Part shown: in pieces, positions 27,913-35,980 of the stretch
Position numbering within the stretch: the first letter of the stretch is position 1
Layout: each line of letters starts with the position of its first letter
Source: Gammaproteobacteria bacterium
GTDB lineage: Bacteria; Pseudomonadota; Gammaproteobacteria; SZUA-229
Reading direction: 5' to 3'
Length of the DNA stretch: 37,167 bases
Assembly (NCBI GenBank): GCA_029882395.1
Contig: JAOUKT010000034.1
Location: 1-37,167, forward strand
Notes under the pieces: generated by a model
Told to the model about the DNA's origin: nothing
The model's input: the letters and a program-made list of their open reading frames with translations, nothing else
Database searches by the model: none
Translations under genes and position numbers: made by a program

Positions 27913-28663
27913 TTAGTTTTTGTTTTATACGTAATAACTGATGCCAGGCCAGCCTTTTATTCTGTGGATTAATCAGTAACTCATCGGCTGAAGGCATCAC
28001 CATCAGCGGCCGTGAATGGTACTGATAAACCTTGGCTGATAATTCCTGCAGGCTTTTTTTACTCACCAGCAAATGTTGCGCGCTGAGCTCGCCAAAAGCA
28101 ATGATCAGTTCAGGCTTTAACATTTCAATTTGCTGACTAAGGTATTGTTCACAACAAAGCACTTCTGTTGTCCTCAGTTCACGATCGTCTGCCAACTGGC
28201 ATTTAACCAGACCGGTTAAAAAAACATCGGCCCGTTGAATATCTATCGCCTGCAGCATTTTGCTCAGCAGCTGACTGGAAGCCGCCGTTAACAACGCTGC
28301 ATCGGACTCTGCATTGAAGGCGGGCGCTGTTGCAATCAACATCACTCTTGCCGCGTGTGAGCCCTCTGCCACCACCGACTTGGTCTTTGTCTGATGCAGT
28401 TCACAGGCTACACATGAGTGGATGGCTTTTTCCAGCGTTAAGCCGTCAGGCACGGCTTGCTTAGCATCGCTGACTTCAGTCTCTGCTGCGGTTTCAATCG
28501 CCTGTGGAATGCGTTCTTTTTCATCGGGCGTAGCTGCAACTGAAGCTGATTGGAATCGACTCTGCCAGACCTGAATGCCCATCATTTGCAAATAATGCTG
28601 ACGCAATTCGGGGCTCATATGAGCCCCGTTTTTAGTTTCATTGTCGTCTTCAGACATTAACAT
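27905..28663 (-). CDS. Uracil-DNA glycosylase family 4-like protein with degenerate active site
   Basis: The 252 residues comprise a variable, probably disordered N-terminus (1-75) and a UDG-fold domain. The domain keeps four cysteines spaced as in Fe-S uracil-DNA glycosylases: C84-x2-C87, C155, and C170 or C171, with 15 residues between 155 and 171. It also keeps the folds around V-F-L-T-G-L-V-K-C and E-L-I-I-A-F-G. The family 4 motif G-E-A-P-G is replaced by A-T-A-P-A (111-115), and the H-P-S motif by M-P-S (223-225). Catalysis on uracil is therefore doubtful; a structural or Fe-S sensing role is possible. It overlaps leuA by 14 bases (eight if Met3 is used) and rimI by eight, so it is embedded in that operon. 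Confidence 0.78.
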   Translation of the reverse strand: MLMSEDDNETKNGAHMSPELRQHYLQMMGIQVWQSRFQSASVAATPDEKERIPQAIETAAETEVSDAKQAVPDGLTLEKAIHSCVACELHQTKTKSVVAEGSHAARVMLIATAPAFNAESDAALLTAASSQLLSKMLQAIDIQRADVFLTGLVKCQLADDRELRTTEVLCCEQYLSQQIEMLKPELIIAFGELSAQHLLVSKKSLQELSAKVYQYHSRPLMVMPSADELLINPQNKRLAWHQLLRIKQKLND

Positions 28664-30197
28664 GTTGTGGGTGTTCGCGATTATCAGGGTTGCGCAACAG
28701 ATTCAGCGCATGGATATAAGCATTTGCCGATGCAATAACGATATCGGTATCAGCTCCCTGACCGTTTATAATTCGGCCATCCAGTTCCAGCCTGACGGTG
28801 ACCTCGCCCTGCGAATCGGTACCGGTGGTTATATTGTTAACAGAATATAACTTCAGTTTAGTACCACTGTTTGCAACCTGCTCTATGGCTTTGAAGGTGG
28901 CATCAACCGGACCACTGCCCGTTGATGAGGCATTGAATTCCTGACCATCGACGGAAACAATCATTTCTGCCAGCGGCACTTCACCGGTCTCGGAACAGAC
29001 TTTCAGACTCACCAGCTTGTAATGCTCGTCTGCCAGCTGAGAAGAGGCCTCACTGACTAATGCGCGCAAATCTTCGTCATAGATTTCATGCTTTTTATCC
29101 GCCAGTTCTTTAAACCGGGAAAAGGCTTCATTTAATGCTTCTTCAGAATCGAATTCAATATCGAGATCTTTCAGGCAACTGCGAAAAGCATTTCGACCTG
29201 AATGCTTGCCCAGAACGATGCGGTTATCACTCCAGCCGACATCCTGCGCCCGCATAATTTCGTAAGTTTCGCGGTTTTTCAAGACACCGTCCTGATGAAT
29301 ACCGGACTCATGAGCAAAGGCATTGGCACCTACGATGGCTTTATTAGGCTGAACAGCAAAACCTGTAATGCCCGACACCAGTCTTGAGCAATTCATAATC
29401 TGGGTAGTATCAATCCCGGTATTACAGCGGAACATGTCCTGACGCGTACGAATCGCCATCACCACTTCTTCCAGTGAGGCATTACCCGCGCGTTCACCAA
29501 GACCGTTAATGGTGCACTCGACCTGGCGGGCACCATTTTGTACTGCGGAGAGTGAGTTGGCTACCGCTAACCCCAGATCATTATGGCAATGCACTGAAAA
29601 CACCGCTTTGTCAGAATTAGGGATTCTTTCGATCAGGTTTTTAATTAATGAGCCAAACTGTTCGGGCACGTTATAACCCACTGTATCCGGGATATTGATC
29701 GTTGTTGCACCGGCATCTATTACCGCTTCTATCACGCGGCATAAAAAATCAAGCTCTGACCGGCCGGCATCTTCCGGTGAAAACTCTACATTATCAGTAA
29801 AACCGCGCGCCATTTTTACCGCGTTAACGGCCTGCTCCAATACCGCATCAGGCTCCATGCGCAGTTTTTGTTGCATATGAATTGGTGAGGTGGCAATAAA
29901 GGTATGAATGCGCGGATTGACTGCATTTTTTAATGCCTCAGCGCAGCGATCAATGTCTTTTTGTAAAGCCCGCGACAGACCACAGACACTGCTGTTTTTA
30001 ATGACATCTGCCACCGCTTTCACCGCTTCAAAATCACCCTGACTGGCTATTGGGAAACCGGCTTCAATCACATCGACTCGCATTTTTTCCAGTGCTTTGG
30101 CAATGCGAACTTTTTCATCTCTGGTCATTGATGCGCCGGGACTTTGCTCACCATCTCGCAAAGTGGTATCAAATATAATCAGCTTATCTGCACTCAT
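28650..30197 (-). CDS. leuA: 2-isopropylmalate synthase LeuA
   Basis: LeuA condenses acetyl-CoA with 2-oxoisovalerate, the first committed step of leucine synthesis. I start it at 30197, not 30209: GGAG stands six bases before this second ATG, and the upstream ATG lacks any site. The 515 residues include D-T-T-L-R-D-G-E-Q (10-18), the metal ligands His203 and His205 in H-C-H-N-D-L-G-L, and [10 protein letters not shown]. The C-terminal regulatory domain, where leucine inhibits, spans about 390-515. Numbering is one more than E. coli His202/204. A dedicated promoter and Leu-rich leader lie upstream. The gene follows pssA and precedes the glycosylase-like gene. Confidence 0.97.
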   Translation of the reverse strand: MSADKLIIFDTTLRDGEQSPGASMTRDEKVRIAKALEKMRVDVIEAGFPIASQGDFEAVKAVADVIKNSSVCGLSRALQKDIDRCAEALKNAVNPRIHTFIATSPIHMQQKLRMEPDAVLEQAVNAVKMARGFTDNVEFSPEDAGRSELDFLCRVIEAVIDAGATTINIPDTVGYNVPEQFGSLIKNLIERIPNSDKAVFSVHCHNDLGLAVANSLSAVQNGARQVECTINGLGERAGNASLEEVVMAIRTRQDMFRCNTGIDTTQIMNCSRLVSGITGFAVQPNKAIVGANAFAHESGIHQDGVLKNRETYEIMRAQDVGWSDNRIVLGKHSGRNAFRSCLKDLDIEFDSEEALNEAFSRFKELADKKHEIYDEDLRALVSEASSQLADEHYKLVSLKVCSETGEVPLAEMIVSVDGQEFNASSTGSGPVDATFKAIEQVANSGTKLKLYSVNNITTGTDSQGEVTVRLELDGRIINGQGADTDIVIASANAYIHALNLLRNPDNREHPQHVNV

Positions 30198-30250
30198 GTT
30201 CTGCTCCATTTACCGATACAATCATCGGAAAATCACTAACGGTTTTATAA

Positions 30251-30330
30251 ATCCTCTGCTGAGGATGTATGAATTCGGGTTTTTGATACGGTTAAGCCTC
30301 GCCAGGACATCATCATCTGCCTTACGGCAG
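30251..30330 (-). promoter_or_regulatory. Candidate leucine attenuator hairpins upstream of leuA
   Basis: On the minus strand, ATCTGC (30355-30350), overlapping the first Leu codons, can pair with GCAGAT (30320-30315). CTGCC/GGCAG (30330-30326 and 30321-30317) is an alternative that encloses the leader stop. GATGT (30311-30307) can pair with ACATC (30268-30264) as an antiterminator. The last stem, ATCCTC/GAGGAT (30266-30261 and 30256-30251), is perfect with loop AGCA, but its tail is TTTATAAAA, weak for an intrinsic terminator. A further hairpin CCGAT/ATCGG (30228-30213) sits before the leuA ribosome-binding site. Confidence 0.55.
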
Positions 30331-30435
30331 CAGTAGAAATAAAACAGAGAGCAGATCAGCTTTAGGCAGGCACAATGAAACAGCACGGTGTGATGCCGCA
30401 TGTTTATTTTCAAATTGTTTCATTGTGTTTTTCAT
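30322..30435 (-). CDS. Leu-rich leader peptide of leuA
   Basis: This short ORF, up to 37 codons (33 from the second ATG at 30423), ends L-L-S-V-L-F-L-L-L-P-stop. Six of its last ten sense codons are Leu, written CTG, CTC, TTA, CTA, CTG, CTG. A run of regulatory codons directly before mutually exclusive hairpins is the hallmark of amino-acid attenuators. It begins within about ten bases of the predicted transcription start, so the second ATG is more likely used. There is no clear Shine-Dalgarno sequence. A 59- to 63-codon frame overlapping it (30222-30413) is better explained as a shadow. Confidence 0.68.
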   Translation of the reverse strand: MKNTMKQFENKHAASHRAVSLCLPKADLLSVLFLLLP

Positions 30436-30445
30436 AGATAATATG

Positions 30446-30474
30446 AATATAGCGCTTTAGCCTGTCATTGCCAA
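30446..30474 (-). promoter_or_regulatory. leuA: leuA promoter
   Basis: On the minus strand TTGGCA (30474-30469) and TATATT (30451-30446), each five of six to consensus, are separated by exactly 17 bases. The predicted start is near 30439. It lies just past the pssA stop codon, so leuA has its own transcript about 240 bases upstream of its start codon. Confidence 0.6.
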
Positions 30475-30505
30475 GCCTGATAATGCCTTTTTATTTCAAT
30501 TGACT

Positions 30506-31297
30506 TTAGTTCTTGTCTTGTTTTGTGTCTGACGCCTGTTTTTCTTTTACCGGACGTTTAAATTTTCTTAACAAAGACAATGCGGGACCTGACAACATAT
30601 AAGCCACAAAGCCTACAAATAAGACTTTTGGCGGATCATATGAGGCAAACATTAGCACCAGAACAGCCACCAATAACACAGCAAAAGGCACTTTATGTTT
30701 GAAATCCACTTCTTTAAAACTGCTATAAAGGAAGTTACTCACCATCAGCAAACCTGCCAGTAAAGTAATGACCACGGCAGGAATCGCCAGCTCTTTTCCA
30801 TTAAAGCCCTGGTCGACACTGACCCAGACAAAAGCCACCACACAGGCCGCCGCCGCCGGGCTCGGTAGCCCCAGAAAGAAGCGTTTATCGGCCGTTCCTG
30901 CCTGGGTATTAAACCTTGCCAGTCGCAATGCCGCCGCTGCGGTATAAATAAAGGCAACCATCCAGCCTAATTTGCCCCATTGCCAGCCTAAATCTGCCAT
31001 CGATGATAATGACCATTCATACATGATCAATGCCGGCGCCAAACCAAAAGACACCATATCGGCCAGGCTGTCGTATTCTGCACCAAATGAGGTTTGTGTA
31101 TTGGTCAGCCGCGCCACGCGTCCGTCCAGGCCATCCAGTATCATGGCTATAAAAATCGCGATCGCAGCCTGTTCAAAGCGACCATTCATGGCCGCCACTA
31201 TGCCGTAGAAACCACCAAAAAGTGCCGCAGTGGTAAACAAGTTAGGCAATAAATAGATACCTTTACGACGTTTAGTTTGTTGTTGTTCTGTTTCCAT
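30506..31297 (-). CDS. pssA: CDP-diacylglycerol--serine O-phosphatidyltransferase PssA
   Basis: This is an integral-membrane phosphatidylserine synthase, the first step to phosphatidylethanolamine. The CDP-alcohol phosphotransferase motif is complete: Asp55, D58-G59, A62-R63, Gly72, Asp76 and Asp80. About seven membrane segments follow, ending in a basic tail. The start chosen is the ATG at 31297 with GGA upstream, giving 263 residues; an in-frame TTG at 31321 is not needed. It belongs to the membrane type (Bacillus/Pseudomonas-like), not the E. coli PLD-type synthase. Its place directly after ilvC is shared, from memory, with Pseudomonas. Confidence 0.93.
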   Translation of the reverse strand: METEQQQTKRRKGIYLLPNLFTTAALFGGFYGIVAAMNGRFEQAAIAIFIAMILDGLDGRVARLTNTQTSFGAEYDSLADMVSFGLAPALIMYEWSLSSMADLGWQWGKLGWMVAFIYTAAAALRLARFNTQAGTADKRFFLGLPSPAAAACVVAFVWVSVDQGFNGKELAIPAVVITLLAGLLMVSNFLYSSFKEVDFKHKVPFAVLLVAVLVLMFASYDPPKVLFVGFVAYMLSGPALSLLRKFKRPVKEKQASDTKQDKN

Positions 31298-31370
31298 AAT
31301 TTCCGCACAGGTTATATACAATTAAACGTAAATTCTACGCCTTAGGAGCCGTCTAGGATAGCACAAATAA

Positions 31371-31395
31371 GAAAGGAGCCATAAAGGCCCCTTTC
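31371..31395. terminator. Hairpin between ilvC and pssA
   Basis: GAAAGGAGCC (31371-31380) and GGCCCCTTTC (31386-31395) form a ten-base-pair stem with one A-C mismatch and a five-base loop. On the minus strand it is followed by TTATTTG, a poor U-tract. It is likely a partial terminator or mRNA 3'-end stabiliser after ilvC. Confidence 0.5.
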
Positions 31396-31418
31396 TTTCA
31401 AGCATTGAAAATGCAGTC

Positions 31419-32456
<1,038 letters not shown>

Positions 32457-32488
32457 TTAGAGACTAAAAAATAAATAAAATAAAACGA

Positions 32489-32980
32489 TTATAAACCGAG
32501 GACTTTTTCACCACGGCTAATGCCCATTGAACCCGAGCGAACCACTTCATGAATGCTGATGCTGGATAAGGACTGCAAAAACGCATCCAGCCTTTCACCG
32601 GGGCCGGTCAGTTCAACCGTATAGGTTGTATCGGTGACATCGATAATATTGCCACGGAAAATATCCACCAGACGTTTAACTTCTGAGCGTGATTCCCCCA
32701 CCGCTTCGACTTTTACCAGCATCATTTCACGCTCGATATGCGGCGACTCGGTCAGGTCTACCAGCTTGATGACATCGACCAGTTTGTTTAACTGTTTCAA
32801 AATTTGTTCGACGATATCATCCGTGCCTGACGTCACCAGTGTCATTCTTGAGAGCGATGAATCATCCGTCGGTGCCACGGTTAACGATTCGATATTGTAT
32901 CCGCGTGCAGAGAACAAGCCAGCAACCCGGGATAAAGCACCGGATTCATTTTCCATTAATATTGAGACTATATGCTGCAT
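32489..32980 (-). CDS. ilvH: Acetolactate synthase small (regulatory) subunit
   Basis: This is the regulatory partner of the large subunit, conferring valine feedback. Its 163 residues have an N-terminal ACT domain (about 3-75), with M-E-N-E-S-G-A-L-S-R-V (9-19) containing the valine-site Asn11 and Gly14, and Y-N-I-E-S-L. The C-terminal domain has E-R-E-M-M-L-V-K-V and T-G-P-G-E-R-L-D-A-F. Its ATG is two bases after the ilvB stop, so the subunits are made together. The length matches IlvH of isozyme III. Confidence 0.96.
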   Translation of the reverse strand: MQHIVSILMENESGALSRVAGLFSARGYNIESLTVAPTDDSSLSRMTLVTSGTDDIVEQILKQLNKLVDVIKLVDLTESPHIEREMMLVKVEAVGESRSEVKRLVDIFRGNIIDVTDTTYTVELTGPGERLDAFLQSLSSISIHEVVRSGSMGISRGEKVLGL

Positions 32981-32982
32981 GA

Positions 32983-34680
32983 TTACACTAACACCATTTC
33001 GTTAAGACCAGCACCGGCTGGAACCATTGGATAAACATTTTCTTCAGGGTCGGTAATAACATCAAGGAACACCAGACGATCCTTATGTTTATTAAAGGCG
33101 GCATCCAGCGCAGCATCCAGATCTTCCGGTTTCTCTACCCGGATACCAACGTGACCATATGCCTCAACTAATGCAACAAAATCAGGCAAAACATTCATCA
33201 CTGACTGCGAATAACGTTTGTCGTAGAAAAACTCCTGCCACTGACGCACCATGCCCATAAAACCATTATTTAAATTTAGGATTTTAATCGGCAAACCATA
33301 CTGTAAACAGGTCGCCAGTTCCTGAATACACATCTGAATACTCGACTCACCGGTAATACACACCACGGTTTCACCCTGGTGTGCCAGTTGCACACCCATC
33401 GCCGCAGGCAAACCAAAACCCATGGTGCCCAGACCACCGGAGTTAATCCAGCGACGTGGCTTATCAAATTTATAATACTGCGCCGCCCACATTTGATGCT
33501 GCCCCACATCGGAGGTGACATAGGCATCGCCATTGGTTAATTCGTAAACCTTTTTGATTGCGCTCTGGGGCTTGATTTTATCACCCTCAGTATCAAACTT
33601 GAGACAATCCTGAGCACGCCAGACATCAATTTGCTGCCACCAGGTGTCAATTGCAGATGTATCGACTTTGCTCTCAGACACATCTATCTGTTTAATCAAC
33701 GCCTCAAGTACTTCTGCCACTTCACCAACAATAGGCACATCGACCTTAACGGTTTTCGCAATCGAGGCAGGGTCAACATCAACGTGTACGATTTGAGCAT
33801 CGGGACAAAACTTTTCTAAATTGCCAGTCACACGATCATCAAATCGTGCACCGATAGCAATCAAAACATCACAATGATGCATCGCCATATTGGCTTCATA
33901 AGTACCGTGCATGCCGAGCATGCCGACAAACTGTTTATCAGTGGCCGGATAAGCACCCAGACCCATCAGTGTATTGGTGACCGGATAGCCCAGCTTCTGT
34001 GAAAACTCGACCAGTTGCTGACAACCCTCGCCCAAAATAACACCACCACCGGTATAGATCACCGGCTTTTTAGCCGATAAAATCAGCTCAACAGCTTTCT
34101 TAATCTGCCCAACATGACCTTTGGACGATGGATTGTAAGAACGCATGCTGATGTCTTTTGGATAACTGAATTTAGCCTTTGCCCCCGTGACATCTTTGGG
34201 CACGTCCACAACAACCGGGCCAGGGCGGCCGGTTGTTGCAACATAAAATGCTTTTTTAAGGGTTGTGGCCAGCTCATTAATATCTTTAACCAAGAAATTA
34301 TGTTTGACGATCGGCCGTGTAATACCAATTGAGTCACACTCCTGAAACGCATCATTACCAATCAGACTGGTCGGAACCTGGCCGGTGATCACAACCATGG
34401 GTATTGAATCCATATAAGCGGTCGCAATGCCAGTAACCGCATTCGTGGCACCCGGACCTGAGGTCACCAGTACAGCGCCAGGCTTTCCGGTTGAGCGTGC
34501 ATAACCGTCGGCGGCATGCGTTGCCGCCTGTTCATGACGCACCAGAATATGTTTGACGTCTTCCTGTTTGTACAATGCATCGTATATATGCAACACCGCA
34601 CCGCCAGGATACCCGAACAAATACTCAACACCTTCTTCTTTGAGGCATTGAACCAGAATTTCTGCACCCGTTAATTCCAC
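32983..34680 (-). CDS. ilvB: Acetolactate synthase large (catalytic) subunit
   Basis: This ThDP-dependent enzyme condenses pyruvate with pyruvate or 2-oxobutyrate; it could equally be named ilvI. Over 565 residues it shows F-G-Y-P-G-G (22-27) and the catalytic glutamate Glu50 in R-H-E-Q-A-A. The ThDP/Mg2+ motif runs from G444-E-S-S to N471-N472-G. The usual third position of that motif is Gly (G-D-G-S or G-E-G-S), so Ser446 is a departure from what I remember. The start codon is GTG at 34680, with GGAG nine bases upstream lying in a small hairpin. Confidence 0.95.
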   Translation of the reverse strand: MELTGAEILVQCLKEEGVEYLFGYPGGAVLHIYDALYKQEDVKHILVRHEQAATHAADGYARSTGKPGAVLVTSGPGATNAVTGIATAYMDSIPMVVITGQVPTSLIGNDAFQECDSIGITRPIVKHNFLVKDINELATTLKKAFYVATTGRPGPVVVDVPKDVTGAKAKFSYPKDISMRSYNPSSKGHVGQIKKAVELILSAKKPVIYTGGGVILGEGCQQLVEFSQKLGYPVTNTLMGLGAYPATDKQFVGMLGMHGTYEANMAMHHCDVLIAIGARFDDRVTGNLEKFCPDAQIVHVDVDPASIAKTVKVDVPIVGEVAEVLEALIKQIDVSESKVDTSAIDTWWQQIDVWRAQDCLKFDTEGDKIKPQSAIKKVYELTNGDAYVTSDVGQHQMWAAQYYKFDKPRRWINSGGLGTMGFGLPAAMGVQLAHQGETVVCITGESSIQMCIQELATCLQYGLPIKILNLNNGFMGMVRQWQEFFYDKRYSQSVMNVLPDFVALVEAYGHVGIRVEKPEDLDAALDAAFNKHKDRLVFLDVITDPEENVYPMVPAGAGLNEMVLV

Positions 34681-34800
34681 TTAATTAGACTCCAGAGTCT
34701 GCGCTTTTTCTATGCATACCGCATAAAAAAGCACTGAATAACCTTAAAAATCATAGACTTTTAGCTGCATAGCAGCCGAACAGTCAAGTTTAATACTTAT
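34681..34800 (-). promoter_or_regulatory. ilvB 5' region: weak promoter and hairpins over the ribosome-binding site
   Basis: TTGACT (34787-34782) and TAAAAG (34763-34758) make a possible promoter with an 18-base spacer. A dyad GCTGC-TAT-GCAGC (34776-34764) sits within it. Downstream is a long hairpin, GCTTTTTTATGC against GCATAGAAAAAGC (34732-34721 and 34715-34703). It is followed by AGACT/AGTCT (34700-34696 and 34691-34687), whose loop and stem contain the GGAG of ilvB. No Ile/Val/Leu-rich leader peptide of the leuA kind was found. Confidence 0.4.
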
Positions 34801-34915
34801 GACGCTAAAATTCACGCAAAAAATAAGAAAATGAGCGTATATTAATGTTTTGATGGCAAATTTATACCTTTATGCAACGATTCATGACTAAACACTTTGT
34901 TTTCGCTGCAAACAT

Positions 34916-34944
34916 AAAAAAACCCGGCCAGGCCGGGTTTTTTT
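34916..34944. terminator. Bidirectional intrinsic terminator after the DUF302-like gene
   Basis: CCCGG/CCGGG within CCCGGCCAGGCCGGG (34923-34937) is flanked by seven A and seven T. It ends the minus-strand DUF302-like transcript 20 bases past its stop. Confidence 0.88.
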
Positions 34945-34964
34945 ATCACGCAAATGAAACAGGC

Positions 34965-35903
34965 TTAAAACTCGTCTGTTTCACCACCGGCAACCGCTGC
35001 CAGCGCTTTCTTAATACCACCAGGCGCTCCCATGATATTCATAAAACTGTTTTCGCCAGCCATACTTAAATCAGGGAAATTGATCGCAATGCGAAAACGG
35101 CCATTCAAGGCTTCAATTTTATTACCAACGACTACCATTTCATAAGGCAAATGCGCCGCATGTTTGTCGTTATCAAAATCAATCACACTCATTATATAAC
35201 CATCATCCTGATACTTATTAAACATATCAGGTGATTTTAGTCCAACACCGTATACCGTCATGTTTTTACCTGGCACATCAACACGGTAGACTTTATAAGC
35301 GCCTACTTTATTTTTCTTAAAACCCTTTTCAATAGCGGCGATAGCCTGCTGGTAAGTGCTATATTCAGCAATCTCATCGGCCTCATCAAACTCTTCCATG
35401 CCCCAGGCATAATTATACTTGCGCAGCTTTTTCTCTGTTAAACCTTCAGCGCCAAAGTCTTTTTGATAACCCAGCGCTTTAATTAAATCAGCACGAATGG
35501 CTTTAAAATCATTTTTAAAGCGATAAACATAAGCCATATATTCTGGGTTAGTAAAAGCAACCTGCAGCTTATCCTTCACCTGGCTCACAGAAACACGCTG
35601 CACCGCACCATAAGCACCGGCTTTTTCATTTTTTACTATATTCAGCACCGTTTCATTGGTAATGGAAAAAATATGCGCGTTTTTATACGGCGAATAATCA
35701 CCCACGATATTGAAACCGGCATTTTTCAACGTACTTTTAGTGCTGGCAACCGCGGCATTAAAATCGCCCGCCGGGGTCTTCGCCATTACAAAGGGTTTAT
35801 ACAGCTTTGCATCGGCTGCGTAGGCTGATGAAAATGAGAATAAAAAAACGGTTAAAAAAGCAATAAGGCATTTAAAAGAATCTTTTCTAAAAAAAAGTCT
35901 CAT
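34965..35903 (-). CDS. Secreted DUF302-like protein
   Basis: The 312-residue protein has a clear type I signal peptide (C-L-I-A-F-L-T-V-F-L-F-S-F, cleavage predicted after A-Y-A, residue 29), so it is periplasmic. Residues 40-130 resemble a DUF302 domain: a helix ending L-K-N-A-G-F, then H-I-F-S-I-T-N, and A-Y-G-A-V-Q-R-V-S-V with L-Q-V-A-F-T-N-P-E-Y. The rest (130-312) is not recognised; it includes M-T-V-Y-G-V-G-L and a C-terminal M-G-A-P-G-G-I-K-K-A-L. GGAG lies upstream of the ATG. A terminator separates it from the upstream porin-like gene, so it probably has weak read-through or its own promoter. The function is unknown. Confidence 0.65.
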   Translation of the reverse strand: MRLFFRKDSFKCLIAFLTVFLFSFSSAYAADAKLYKPFVMAKTPAGDFNAAVASTKSTLKNAGFNIVGDYSPYKNAHIFSITNETVLNIVKNEKAGAYGAVQRVSVSQVKDKLQVAFTNPEYMAYVYRFKNDFKAIRADLIKALGYQKDFGAEGLTEKKLRKYNYAWGMEEFDEADEIAEYSTYQQAIAAIEKGFKKNKVGAYKVYRVDVPGKNMTVYGVGLKSPDMFNKYQDDGYIMSVIDFDNDKHAAHLPYEMVVVGNKIEALNGRFRIAINFPDLSMAGENSFMNIMGAPGGIKKALAAVAGGETDEF

Positions 35904-35925
35904 AAATAGAATCTCCGATAAAACT

Positions 35926-35960
35926 GAAAAATGCCGGGCGACAAGGACATGCCGCCCGGC
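35926..35960 (-). terminator. Intrinsic terminator of the FadL-like gene
   Basis: GCCGGGCG (35933-35940) pairs perfectly with CGCCCGGC (35953-35960) around a 12-base loop. On the minus strand it is followed by ATTTTTCAGTTTT. Confidence 0.75.
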
Positions 35961-35980
35961 TATAAAATTCTAAACTGAAA

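Noticed and set aside
30222..30413. A 59-63 codon frame upstream of leuA, rich in Cys, Phe and Tyr
   Set aside because: It overlaps the Leu-rich leader in another frame, has no ribosome-binding site, and runs through all the attenuator stems; the Leu run in the other frame is the better explanation.
34710..34754. A 14-codon frame before ilvB with Ile and Val codons, as a possible ilv leader peptide
   Set aside because: Only three regulatory codons, no run of them, and the hairpin after it lacks a terminator tail.
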